Positions 34,811 through 46,771 of a stretch of 64,000 bases of DNA are shown one piece after another. The position numbers and the translations under genes were made by a program. This DNA is from Papilionanthe hookeriana x Papilionanthe teres (Eukaryota; Streptophyta; Magnoliopsida; Asparagales; Orchidaceae), in the NCBI GenBank assembly GCA_022702705.1, contig CM040430.1, forward strand, positions 74,775,239 to 74,839,238, given 5' to 3'. Numbering within the stretch: position 1 is the first letter of the stretch; the number at the start of each line of letters is the position of its first letter. The notes below the pieces were generated by a model. That model did no database searches, had not been told where the DNA came from, and saw only the letters and a program-made list of their open reading frames with translations.

Positions 34811-34815
34811 GGTAC
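34811..34815. repeat. Target-site duplication, left copy (GGTAC)
   Basis: GGTAC immediately before the TG of the solo LTR; an identical GGTAC is at 42179-42183. Five bases is the normal duplication length for Ty3/gypsy integration. Confidence 0.93.
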
Positions 34816-36904
34816 TGTCGGCATATTTTTAGGTTGCCTACAGAAGTTGTCGGCGAATTTTAAATTTAATTTAAATATAGATATAATTTAGAAAGTAGTA
34901 TTTGATTTTGAAAATAATTTTAAGTTTGAAGATTTTAAGATATGAAATCTAACCGATCTCACATCCCGAATAGTTTACATAAACGAGCACCGCACCACAA
35001 ACCGTGTATCTATCCCGAAGGATAGACACACGCGTCGATGGTGGGGCTCGATTAAATAAACTAGAAGATTTGTGACATCCGTTTCGTCCGCGAACCAATT
35101 TTATAAGCCGACAAATTCCCCGCTTAATATGAAATGAATTAAACAGGGTTTATATTACTCGGGTTCTTTTAAAATTCCCTATAAGGGCAAGCCCCTATAG
35201 TTAATTACATCTTAAGTGACGGAATCACCTAAGAAAACTCTCGATAATAATCAATAATTCCGCTCTCAAGAATTTCAAAGTTTAAGTTTTCAAAGGATTG
35301 AACTTTTGAATCTCAATAGGAAATGGATCAAGTTTGGAACATTTTATTTTGGGAATTCAAAGGAAGAAAAGTAGGAGAAATTACGGATTCGAAGCGAACT
35401 TCGATAATTTCCCGACTATCCTATTGTTTGGCTTCGGATTTAGAAAGTCCTAATTTTCATTTAATGTTTTAATCTCGCCAATTTTAGTTAATTAGTGGCT
35501 TATATTTATATGATAGAATCATACAAATAGACTCGGAAGATGCGAGGGTTTATATCGTATCTGACGACTACCTCTGAGTCCTAAGACCTAAGCTAGGCTT
35601 AATTTGCAATGCAAATGCCTAACGAAGAGCTCGAGGATTTATGTTGCACTAGTGCAAACTACCTCGAAGTCCTATGGCTTTGTTGTTCAAACTAAAGAAT
35701 AGTTTTGCTCGATGTCGACACGAGTTTTACTGACGACGATGGCCGTGCCGCCCACCATGCTCCGAGCTCCTCGTTGTCGTTGCAGAGGTTTTAGTTTTAG
35801 AAATCATAAATCGTGGATGAGAAAAGTATTTTGGCTTAGAGAAGTCTTAATTTCCAAGTGTTTTTTGTGTTTTAATTAAAACAAATCTTAAAGTTGATTA
35901 TAACAACACCGGCTAAGATCCCACGTGCTCCATCCTTCCGCATCATTATTTTTATCGGATTCACTTAGTCCGCATGAATTTGCTAAACTCAACCGAATGA
36001 GTTCCACACTTTCATTTAGACCGTGGGAAATCCCGTTAGCAACACGTAGGTTACATCATCCGAGGTATTCCCGATCATCCAACAGGACGTTTTAATTCAG
36101 CTTGTAATTGTAGTTTTGTGTTCTCGTTTGTGATTAAATTTTGAGTTGTCTTATATTTTGAAATGTCGTGGAGGTGAATTTTATCTTGTAGTGTCTTTTA
36201 ATTTAGTTATGGGTTTCAGTTTTGGTTTCTGTCCTAAAGGTGTAGGTTTTCATGCAACTGTTGTTTATCATGCAAGAAAAATAAGTGCGATGCGATTAAA
36301 TAAATTGCAATAAAATAAATCGCAATAAAATAAAAGCGTACCTGGAGGGTCTTCCCGTCATCCCAAGCTGCACTTAAAATACAATTTAGAGCATTTAAGC
36401 AAGTTCCTAGGTAAAGCTAAGGTAAAGGTTATGGTTTTCTACCAAATTCCTAATCCTATAGCTAGTCATTTCCTATGACGTCTAGGTTCCTTGTGTTTTT
36501 AGTTTGAAGACGATTTTCTTCATCAAAGAAAAATTAAGTTCAATTGTTCTTATAAATATCCTATCATATCGAGGAAGTGCTTAGGAAGAATCCTAAACAT
36601 CTTTTCAATATTTCTAGGATTGTTTTAAGTCCAAATGAATTTAATTGTGTAAATGAATCGATCGTCCGAGGTTTTCAAGTTTTGTTAACTCGCTCACGTG
36701 AATCTAGGACATTCGAATGTCCTATAAGTGAAGTAACATTTCATTTAATATTCTCGTTTAGGAGTTATGATAACTAAAGCTCTCGAGGGTAAATTGGTGT
36801 TCGGATGGTTTGTGATTCAAATTTAAGTTCAAATTAATGATTTAAGTTTCGAATAAGTGTTCAAGTTATTTTAGATTTATTTTTGAGTTCTTTATGTCTT
36901 AGGT

Positions 36905-37215
36905 GATGTTATTTAATTCAACTTAATTCAATTTAATTTAATTTAATTTAATTTAATTCAATTTAATTCAATTTAGTTTGATTTGATGTTACATTGAATT
37001 AATTTGATTTAATTTAATTTTTAATTTAATTTGATTTAATTTAATTTAATTTAATTTAATTTTTCAATTTAATTTTATTTAATTTAATTCTTAATTTAAT
37101 TTAATTTTTTAATTTAATTTTTAATTTTGATTTAATTTTTAATTTAATTTTTAATTTGATTTAATTTAATTTAATTTAATTTTTTAATTTAATTTAATTT
37201 AATTTTATTCATTTT
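36905..37215. repeat. TTTAA/AATTT simple repeat in solo LTR
   Basis: Counterpart of the 15090-15330 tract in inverse orientation. Here the pattern includes many TTTTTAATTTAA units and is longer. Confidence 0.8.
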
Positions 37216-39806
37216 AATTTTAATTAAAGAGTTCAATTATTTAATTTTAGTTTAATGATTAAGTCTTTCAATGTTTTAAATTTGAATTATCATTTTAATT
37301 AAGAATTAAACATTAATGAAATGATTAATTTAGGGATTTTTAAATTAAAGAATAAATCTCTCCTTAATAATATCTCTATTTTAATAATTCCAATTTTATT
37401 ATTCTTCCAAATTTAATCAATTATTTAATTAAAGTTTAATCATTTTAAATTGCTTAATGGGTTTCTACCCTTCAATTATTAAATTTCAATCATCCAAATC
37501 AGGTTAGGATCAAATATTTTACTTGTTAATTTTTTATTAAACCTAAAGTTTTAATTAAGGGTTAAAATTTTAATTACCATTTTGCCCTTTAAGCTTAATA
37601 ATTTCAAAACTCACTAAATTGAACTCAAATGAACTTGAAATTTTTATGTGACTTCACTCATATGTCACTAAAGACATGAGAGGAGAAAATGTGATTTTTC
37701 TGTATTTAATTTATTTATATAATTATTTTTGGTAGAAAATAGAGATTTCCAAGGAAAATTTAATAACATGACCAAGGGAAAGTTTCTGTCCTTAAGAAAA
37801 TTAGGGGACATTCCTGATGACCAGAGGACCACTTGGACCAAATTTTGTGATTTTTTGAATTATATTTTATTTATTAGAATTATTTTAAGTTCTGGAGTAT
37901 TAATTAATTTAAAAATAAAATAAATGTTAAAAAATGAATTTTATGTTTTTCAAAAATCTCTCTGATATCAAGGAAATCAGAGAAGCAAATTTTGCAATTT
38001 TCTGATTTTTCTATGATTTATTATAATTATTTTAGTGAAAATGCTAGAAAATACATTTTTTAATTTTAAAATTACCCTTAGAGCTTTAAAAATTAATATC
38101 TCACCAAATAGACCTAAGAAAAACATGGGGTTTGTTCCTAAGTGATTAAAATTCAAAATGTGACATTTTGGTGAATTTTATTATTTTTGTAATTTTTATT
38201 ATTTTTTAATTATTAAAAATATTAAAATAATATTAAAAATCAACTTTTTAGAAAATTGAAATTTTAATTTTCTTAAATTCCCCTGATATCAGAGAGGCTC
38301 CAAAACCAATTTGGTGAATTTTTGAAAGGTATTTTGAAAGTTATGAATTTTTAAAGTTTAAAATGACTAAATGGCTTAATCAACCCAATTAATAGTGGCT
38401 AACCAAGTCCAATTGACTTCAAACTTTTATGGTGGGTTCCTCTGATCCTAAAGGTTAGTGGAGAATTGATTTCAAGTCAATTTGATCTACGGTTAACTCT
38501 AATTAATTAGAGACCTATTTTAAGTGTTTAAGCCAATTAGGGTTGTTTTGAGTGGACTAACTCAAGTCCTATTTTTCCTAGGGTTCTCTGGTCATAAGGA
38601 ACATCACCAAATTTTCCTAGAATTTATTTCACAACATGCTATTTATTAGAATTAAAATACTCAAAACAGTGACATGAATTTGAAAAATCAATAACTCTTC
38701 ATAGGATGGCCTCCGACTTTGGAAAATTCGAGGAATGTTCCCAAATTCGGAGGCTTCAAAAGCCCTATGGTCTCATGCCATGGTGAATTGTATACATGCA
38801 TGGAGAATTAAATGTATGCAGAGAGTAAATAAATTATAAAAAATAAGATACTCGATGAAATTAAATGATTTCTTTTCCACATTATTCTCCTCTCGTTCAC
38901 CGAGCAAGAGGGTATTTTTATTTTATTTTTATGATTTTCCTACACAAAGTTATGAATTTTCCAAGTTTAGGGAATTAAATAAATAGAGAATACCCCTAAT
39001 TTTCTACTTATCCACGCGGCGCCGCGTCATCCTTAACATCTCCGAAGGCACACGCGTCGCGATCCCATTCGACGCCGCCATCCGCGTCAACGCTCCCGGG
39101 ACCCGCTGTATCGCTCCGTCTTCTGATCCGACGCGATCCTGGCCATCCGTCCGCGCGTGTATTAAATGGACGGCATCCGTTCATCGTCCCCAAGTGTCCT
39201 CACCCGAGAGCCGTCCACACTAAATCCTTAATATCTCACTCGATACTCAATGGATTTTCATGTTCTTATGCTCTATGGATTCGTCTTGAAAAGACGAACA
39301 CATCCATACGGTTTATGTGGGATGAAATTTACGCAATAAAAATGGAGAATGTTCAGAAGCTCGGGAGGAAGAGTGAGGCCATACCTTAGCTCTGAGAGGT
39401 GAAGCCTCAATCAGAGATGCTCGGCACGTTCGTTGGAGCCGCAGGAGGCTAGGGATGAAGCCCGGGGATGTGGTGAATTGCCTAGGTGTGATTTCCACCA
39501 AGGCCGATCACAACCTTTGGAGTCCGGAACAACCGGGTGGCCCGGAGATGGGGCTTTTGCCGCGTGGACACCTTCTCTGGTCCGGTGAAGGTGTAGGACC
39601 AACCAATTTGAGGATTGATCCACCGTGGAGAAGTGTCCTCGGTTTTGGGCTTGGATTTCAACTCGAAATCGAGCTCGCGCAGAAGAAATGGCAGGGGATT
39701 TCAGTGGGGATCAAGTGCTCGTGTATGGGGAGTAGTCCGGAACAATTTTGGCAGAGTTTCCTTAAGGTTTGTTTCAAGCACCTTCTCATGGCCGAGAGGT
39801 GGGGAG

Positions 39807-39814
39807 TTTAAATA
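39807..39814 (-). promoter_or_regulatory. TATA-like box of family A LTR (copy 3)
   Basis: TATTTAAA on the LTR strand, about 2.37 kb from the LTR start at 42178, matching copy 1. If active, it would drive transcription leftwards, antisense to the ULP1-like gene. Confidence 0.6.
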
Positions 39815-42152
39815 GGTAGTGGTCGAGGGCCTCCCGTGGGAGTCGAGGGCTGGGATCACCGCTCATGGCAAGTGAAGAACAACCGCAATGGCCACCGGGC
39901 ATGGGGCAGCTAAGCAGGTGAGAATTCCAAGCTTGGATTGACTTGGACTTCTCGGCCATGGAGTTTTCCGACGACGGGGTGGCTGGCCGCAGGCAAGGGT
40001 CACCCTCGTGGTCGTGGGTCGTGGTCGGGTGTTTGTGCAAGCAATCGGCAATGGCCAAGTGTAAAGGCCTCGATCCAAAATAGAATGGGGCATGGCTAGT
40101 TTTGGGTCTAAATGGGTCAACTCACCCATTTGGGCTTGGTGCACCCTTCAAGGTGGCTTTGGGTGCTGTGGGGGATCAAAAGGATCACCTGGTTTGGCAT
40201 GGAGAAGTCTCCATCCAAATATATTCGGATTAAATTTAGGTTTAGGTGAATCATGATTAAGGCTAATGAGCTTTAGAGATTAAGGAAAGGGGCCCTCCTT
40301 CCTACCCAATATGGTATGGTGACATGTAAAGAGGCTCTCATGGCTTCCATGTGGCTCATGCATGGCTTCATGGCTCACCTTCGGCTTCGGGAAAAGTCAA
40401 GTCAATTTCATGTAAATGGATTTAAGAAAAATTTTGATATTTTGATGTGAATTTGTATGGGGCTTGATTTGGAATTGTTTGATGATGGAATTATAACTTA
40501 GGGAATGGCTTTGATTAAATGGATGGCAAATGGAAATGTCATGTGGGCTTTAGGGCCAAATTTGGGCTTTTGTATTTGGTGGAAATGGGTTTTTAGGAAG
40601 GTTTAGGGAAGTGGGCTTTTAAGTTTGAAAATGAATTTATGGATAGAAATTTTGTAAAGAGGTTGGGCCAAATAATTGTTGAGTTTGGTTTAGGGATGTG
40701 TCATGAGTGGTTTGGAGTCAATTTGGTGTGATTTGGACTTGAATTGGTTCGAATTTGGGTTTAATCTGTAAGTGGGCCTATGTAGGTCAAATTGGGCTAA
40801 CTTGGGCCAATGTTGGGCTAGAGTTGAAATTGATGTAAAATTAATGTTGGGAAATGTTTATGGGAGTGTTTCAAAGAGGTTTTGGCTTTGATGGGTTTTG
40901 ATTTTGGGGTTTGGGCTCATTTGGGTTAGGTTCTGGGTTTAGGTCAAAAATGGGCCTTTTAGCTTTGGGTTGAATTTGAGTGGGGTTTGGATCAAAATCT
41001 TGGGCAAATCATGTTAGTGTTTTGTTTATGGGGATGTCAAGGAGGGTTTAGAAAAGATTTGGGGTTAATTGGAGTTGAATTGGGTGAGTTTGGGCTAAGT
41101 TTGGGTCATGGGTCCAAATCGAGCTTTAAGGCCAAAAGTGAAATTGATCCAAATTTCAATCAAATTGGGCTTGGATTTGGTCTAGATTGGTGTTGGGGAT
41201 GTTGAATTGAAGTTTAGAATTGAATTGGACCAGCATTTGGGTCAATTGGGTAGGTTAGATTTGACATCGGGTTTACTTTGGGTTAAAATGGGTCAAATTG
41301 GGGATTTTGATAAAAGTGGGGTAAATTGACAAAATTGGCCCATGGTGTAGTTGAACAAAATGAAATTGGGAATATTTGGGATTTTCTGGAATTTTCTGGG
41401 AATTTTCTGAATTTTTGGATTTTTTGGCTAAGAGGGGTATTTTGGGTATTTGGAGGGTATTGGGAGGTATTTTCGGAATTTTTGACATTTTTGGGTATGG
41501 ATGATCAATTTGAGTGATGTGGAAATGTTTGGGAATGATTTTGGAGAATTTTGGGTGATTTGGAAATTTTCGAGAAATTTGGCTATTCAGTGGCTCGGGT
41601 AGGTTAACGGTGTAGGGTCCCGGGGTCAAAAATCGAAAATTTGGAAAATCGAAGATCGGGTGGATGTAAGTGGAATGAAATCATTTTTGCTGAGCCATGA
41701 AGCCATATCAAGCCCACATGAGCCATGAAGGGACTCATTTGAGGCATTCATTATGTTGTTCCTAACCTCTCTACCAAGGGCTTAGGGGTTAAGGACCATC
41801 CATGTGAATCACCTACATGAGTCGAGAGGTCAAGTCGGGTATGGGTGTGTTTTTAGGAAGTGTGTGAAAGTGTAGTGTGTAGGTGTAGTGTGTGTGCAAG
41901 TCAACCCTTCACCGCACCAGGCCACCTGTAAGGGCCCTAAGGCCAAAGAGTCCTATAGGAACTCATCCTTTAAACTTCCACATTTCGATTTCAACCCTCT
42001 AGGTGATTAGGGGTCTACAATCAAGTTTGTGGGGTTTGCAGGGAGTTTAGAAGTGGTTTGAATTTCTAAAAGGTGGGTCCCAATTCTAATCCTCTAAGAT
42101 AGTCAAAGGAAAAGCCTAAGGCTAGATCCTAAGCACTAAAAGAAGAAGAGAA

Positions 42153-42174
42153 GACCTCATAAAAAAATGAGGTC
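42153..42174. repeat. LTR-terminal hairpin, family A copy 3
   Basis: GACCTCAT, loop of six A on the plus strand, ATGAGGTC, four bases inside the LTR end at 42178. Confidence 0.85.
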
Positions 42175-42178
42175 AACA

Positions 42179-42183
42179 GGTAC
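42179..42183. repeat. Target-site duplication, right copy (GGTAC)
   Basis: Identical to 34811-34815. Removing the LTR and one copy leaves AAAGGTACTAATT, a plausible exon/intron boundary. Confidence 0.93.
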
Positions 42184-42259
42184 TAATTATAAGTCTTTCT
42201 TATTATGTCTCATATTTTTTATGTTGTCATTACATATAAAGAGTGCTTTGTTTTATAGG

Positions 42260-43202
42260 TTCGTTCAATAACTTAGTTAACAATTTTCCTGCTAGAGAAC
42301 AAATATCACTTTACATGTAGGACGTAATCGATCTATGTTGTAGCAAATACAATGCTAATTTTGTAAATTTTCATTTTTTGTGTTTGTAATACTTTTATAT
42401 TTAAATGTCACAAAAAACATGTGTTTCAAATGTAGGAATGATAATCTTATTAATTAAGAACATATTGTAATAAGTCGATTAAGCCTTGATGAAATATTAA
42501 ATAATGCTTGGTTTACAAAATAAGCATTTAGATTATTTTGCAATGATACTAGAAAATAAGAGGAATAAATCACCAACATTTTATAGACACTACCTCTATG
42601 TATCTTTACTGCATTGGGTAAATATTCAACTTCATGTATATTACAATAAACTTAGCACTTCCATTATGATAATAACATTTTGTTGATCTTGCCTTTTTAT
42701 GCATTCATATAGAGATAAAAACATGACAGTGTTTGTTAACAACATTTGGAAGGAAATAGAAAAAATATACAGATAATTTTCATTCCTATAATTTATAAAA
42801 AATATTGGACACTACTACTTGAGGAAGTGAAGGATCACAAATGGAAATTATTTGACTCCTTACCCAAAGAAATGCATTTGGCGATCACCCAAGAATTGTA
42901 AGCTCACTCAACACAAGCTCATTCATTCATGAATAAATTTTGCCATTGTCTCCATTGTCAACAATATAATTAAAAAATAAAATTTTCATATTACACATTT
43001 TTTGAAGGATGGTGGGAGAGCTTTCATGAGTGATACGACCAAATGGTCAGTTGTCATAGTCAAAGTCATTCTAGTGCAAAGCAATGGCTTTGACTACGGT
43101 GTGTTCATTTGTAAAAATATGGAAACATTAGAACAATTAGATAGAGGTGATTGGAGTGATAAATCACACTGGCAGGCGCAAAAATGCCAAAATTTAGAGT
43201 AG
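42260..43202 (+). pseudogene. ULP1-like C48 cysteine protease domain (catalytically dead)
   Basis: This is the 3' part of the gene that starts at 31948. A TTTTATAG acceptor-like site ends at about 42259. Blocks are KHLDYFAMILENKRNKSPTF at 42526-42585 with YLYVSLLHW; WTLLLEEVKDHKWKLFDSLP at 42806-42865; and VQSNGFDYGVFICKNME at 43074-43124. In SUMO-protease (C48) enzymes these correspond to the His-Trp block, the Asp in the D-S-L block and the D-C-G active-site block. Here the residue before Trp is Tyr (TAT, 42803-42805) instead of His, and the active-site Cys is Tyr (TAC, 43095-43097), while Asp is kept. Blocks are in different frames, some possibly separated by introns (GTAAGC near 42896). 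Family members remove SUMO-like modifiers from proteins; this copy should not. Confidence 0.75.
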
Positions 43203-43395
43203 AAATAATCTTTGATGTATGCCTGTATGTGATGACTAAAACATAGATGATATTCCTTTAGATTTCCTCTAACTCTATCAATGATTTTTAAGAATTTAAG
43301 TGCTTTAAGTTTTGTGGTATGTTGTTTGTCTTAATATTTTAGTGAGCTCTTCAAGACCAAATCGCTGCAATAAATCTTCATTAACTCCTCGATAA

Positions 43396-44575
43396 TGATC
43401 TACTGAAAATTTGATAGTTTTTTAATGTCTATTTCGTACCTATTTTTGATGATATTGCACTTTAAAGAAGGGTATTTTTCATGATTTCATACAGAGATAA
43501 TGATTTTAGGCTTTTGGAGCAAAAGAAAGCAAAAAGGAGTAAATTTGGAGCAAAATGAGGCAACATGCACTTTTTGACCTGGAGCGCCAGACGACGCAGC
43601 TACCAGCGCCGAACCGGGTCTGTTTATAGATAGTTTGGGCTATTTTTAAGAAAATAGCGCCGAACAATGCCTTATCCTGCGTCTTACCGTGCCCTATCCC
43701 GATTTAATTCTTGATTCGATGTATTTGGCCGAATTTTTGAGGGGTGCTCGAGAAAACTTTTTGAAATCAATTACATACGAATTTAAAATGTTTTGGAGCC
43801 AAAAATTGAGGGGGAGAGAGTCATATGAGTGTGTGAGTGAAGAGAGTGAGTGTTCTAGTGTAAAAAGTCCATTAGAGAGAATCTAGGGTTTATGTTTTTT
43901 CTCTTCTAAGGAGTGTAGGAGGAGAGGAAAAGTGAGAGATTTCTTCTTCTTTACTAATCTAAAGAGAGAATTGTGTATCATTGTGAAGAAAGAAGAGGAG
44001 TCAAAGGAATTTTTAATATACGCTTGGGGAAGAGTTTGAGATAAGTTGTATTTTCTTTACTCTGTTTGTATGACATTGCTTTTATATATAAAATCCATCT
44101 TTTGTCGTCTATTCCTCATGAGTCTTGTTTAGATTTATTTGTCTTCCTCCTTTTTATGTGATTTTTTGATGTTGTGATATGGAAATGATGTGTCGATTTA
44201 TTATGGAGAATTTGTGATGACTTTTTCTCATTGTACTTCATTTACTTTTTGATCTGGCCAATTGAATTGTTAAAACTTGTTGTGAAACATATGTTCAGAA
44301 TGGATTATAAGTTTCATAACAAAAGTGAAGGACACATTCAATGTCCATGAATGAGTGACGTAGTTCATGGGGGTTGGGTGCAAATAAATAAGGAAATATA
44401 ATTTGATGGCGTAGAATTAGAGATTTTAGAGTGACAAACTGAAATCTCTAATTTGGTCCTAGGGTTTGGAAACTAAAGAGAGTTAGCCTTCAAGCGAAGG
44501 GAAGTGGGAGCTCCGTAGTGACAATCGGTATACTCCCAACCTAACCACGAATTTGGGGACTAAACTTACGATGCG
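43396..44575 (+). mobile_element. Athila-like (family B) LTR, plus strand, 3'-truncated
   Basis: Starts TGATCTACTGAAAATTTGATAG and follows the same order as other family B LTRs: GATATTGCACTTTAAAGAAGG, GGAGCAAAA words, a GC-rich cassette at 43580-43690, GAGAGAG-rich leader DNA, then ACCTAACCAC and GGGGACTAAACTT. It breaks off at about 44575 where an inverted family B LTR begins. No open frame in it is conserved among copies. Confidence 0.8.
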
Positions 44576-44579
44576 ACTT

Positions 44580-46227
44580 TTTTAAATTGTCAAAATTTAT
44601 GAATTCAAATTTTTATATATATTAATTTAGTTTTCTATTGAGTCACACAATTAAACGCAAGTATACGTATTGCTCAAGTAATATAGAGCTCTAATGGAGT
44701 CCTGGTTATCGATCCCACGAGGAGGTATTTAATTCTATAATTGAGCACAGAAATCACTACACGAATCACAACACAATTGTAGTAATTACTAATAATAAAA
44801 AGATGATTAAAAAGTTGCAGTTACTAATTCTACCAAAGTATGTTCTAACTTCCTAACACAGTTAACTAACACAAGACTAAATTTATGACAAAAGTTCAAA
44901 TGTAAGAAAGAATCCTCCTCCTCTCCAATCATAATGTGATGATTTTGTGGGATAGATCAGTAATGCAATAGTATTGTGCCAAATAAAATCATTCCTATTC
45001 TTTACCATCTTCCAAGCGATATAAAGAACAATGGATAATCCTATGTTTAGTCCCTAAATTTGTGGTTAGGCTGTGTGAATACCAGCTTTCACTACGGAGC
45101 TCCCACTTCCCTTCGCCTGAAGGCTAACTCTCACTTTGGTTTCCAAACCCTAGGGCAAAAATGGGGATTTTAGTCTGTCACTCTAAAATCTCCAATTCTA
45201 CGCACATAAAAATATATTTCCCTATTTATTTGAACCTAACCCCCATGAACTACGTCACTCATTGATGGGCATTGAATGTGAACTTCACTTTTGTTGTGGA
45301 ACTCATAATCCTTTCGTAACATATATTTCACAATAAGTTTTAAGAATTCAATTGGCCAGATCAGAAAGTAAATGAAGTAGAAAGTGAAAATGTCATCACA
45401 AATAATCCATAATAAATTGGCACATCATTTCCATATCACAACATCAATACATCACATGAAAAGGAGAAAGACAAAGAAATCTACTCAAGACTCGTGAAGA
45501 AAAGAAAACAAAATATGGATTTTATATATAAAAGCAACGTCTTACAAACAGAGTAAAAAAAATACAACTTACCTCATACTCTACCCCAAGCGAATCTCAG
45601 GGAATTCCTTTAACTCCTCTTCTTTTTTCACAACAACACACAATTGTTTCTTTAGATAACTAAGGAAGAAGAAATCTCTCACTTTTACTCTCCTCCTACA
45701 CTCCTTAGAAGAGAACACACACAAACCCTAGATTCTCTCTAATGGACTCTTTACACTAGAACACTCACTCTCTTCACTTACGTACTTAAAAGATTCTCTC
45801 CCCCTCTCAATTTTTTGCTCCAAAACAGTTTAAATTCATATGTAACTAATTTCCCAAGAGTTTCCTTGAGCACTCCTCCAAAATCTGACTAAATACATCA
45901 AATTTGGAATTAAATCGAGATAGGGCGCGGTCTGGCACAGGATAGGGCGCTGTCCGACGCTATTTTCTAGAAAATAGCCCAAACTCTCTATAAACGGGCG
46001 TGGTTCAGTTCTTGTAGCTGCGCCGTCCAGCGATCCAGGCCAAAAGGTGCATTTTGCCTCATTTTGCTCCAAATTTGGTCTTTTTTACTTTCTTTTGCTC
46101 CAAAGGCCTAAAATCAATGTACTTCCATCAAATCATGAAAGTCACCCTTCTTTAAAGTGCAATATCATCAAAAATAGGTATGAAATAGACATTAAAAAGC
46201 TATCAAATTTTGAGCGGATCAAGATCA
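44580..46227 (-). mobile_element. Athila-like (family B) LTR, minus strand
   Basis: Inverse of the preceding LTR: on the minus strand it starts TGATCTTGATCCGCTC at 46227. Immediately to the right, 46228-46253 is on the minus strand GGACAAGTAATAGTTAAG then TTTTGG, a polypurine-tract-like end of an internal region. So this is a 3' LTR of a minus-strand element whose body is otherwise lost. It contains the GC-rich cassette at about 45925-46045 and the motif GTCCTGGTTATCGATCCCAC near 44700. Confidence 0.8.
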
Positions 46228-46254
46228 CCAAAACTTAACTATTACTTGTCCTCA

Positions 46255-46745
46255 TTAGAAGAAGAGGCTCTAGTAGCAAGCCAATTTACTAGATGATTGC
46301 CCTCTCTATGGATATGGCTCCAAGCTATAGCTTTATTAATTTCCAATAAAGAGATTTTGCTGATCCATATTCGAAGATACAAAGGTGCAGTTGCTTTATG
46401 CGGAATAATATGAAGTTAGAGCAAAGAGTCCATCTCAATATGAATAAGACAATGATGATTCAGAATGGCTATTTTAAGACCCCAAAACAAGATATAGCCA
46501 CGCTTGAGTGCATTAATAGCAATAATAGGAGTAGATTAATCCATAAGCATGACCCCATATGATTTCTACAAAGAGCACCAATACCAGCAGTGGAAAATTT
46601 GAAACTACCATCAATATTTATTTTTACCCATGGAAATTTTAGAGTTCTCCAAATAATCAGTTGAGCCTTGACATAAGAAGATTTGTCACATAATTTAAAG
46701 AGAGTGATTATCTTATGAAGATAATTCACTTAATTTAAAGAGTGG
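46255..46745 (-). mobile_element. LINE RNase H fragment (LINE copy 3)
   Basis: A minus-strand frame at 46469-46729 contains WRTLKFPWVKINIDGSFK then GIGALCRNHMGSCLW. This is the start of an RVT_3-type RNase H (the DGS strand supplies the first catalytic Asp). Further decayed RNase H sequence continues to about 46260 (a His-containing segment with stops). It ends at a TA microsatellite (46747-46771). Confidence 0.7.
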
Positions 46746-46746
46746 T

Positions 46747-46771
46747 TATATATATATATATATATATATAT
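46747..46771. repeat. (TA)n microsatellite
   Basis: Short uninterrupted TA run separating two LINE pieces of opposite orientation. Confidence 0.9.

Larger units (their letters stand above)
31700..34815 (+). pseudogene. ULP1-like transposon gene, 5' part, split by an LTR
   Basis: A leader with a TAGGGTTTCC context leads to an ATG at 31948. A Lys/Glu-rich frame (MEEKKEIKEAKN, then KKSKKDTEVVKSQQKS) has in-frame stops at 31987 and about 32058. Two long intron-like low-complexity stretches follow, then a second coding-like block at 34067-34810 (MNDDEHQLLTPPVEELSSP; later KCSLEDLLAQIEQSEEILKSL and IDDYPLKV) with stops and a frameshift near 34276. The gene continues at 42184 beyond the solo LTR, where the C48 protease domain is found. 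Lys-rich N-terminus plus ULP1 domain is the layout of captured ULP1 genes in plant Mutator-like elements. I did not find terminal inverted repeats or a transposase, so a MULE origin is inferred. Confidence 0.5.
34816..42178 (-). mobile_element. Giant solo LTR of family A, 7363 bp (copy 3)
   Basis: Plus-strand ends are TGTCGGCA and GGTCAACA, flanked by perfect GGTAC duplications. On the minus strand it starts TGTTGACC and is collinear with the LTR at 10123-17426 along its whole length. It carries the terminal hairpin, the C-rich U3 (41640 down to 40500), the TATA-like box (39807-39814), the CpG-rich block, the AAATT tract and the U5 end. There is no internal sequence, so LTR-LTR recombination has removed the body. 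It interrupts the ULP1-like gene at a candidate splice donor. The intact target duplication implies a younger event than the gene. Confidence 0.95.
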
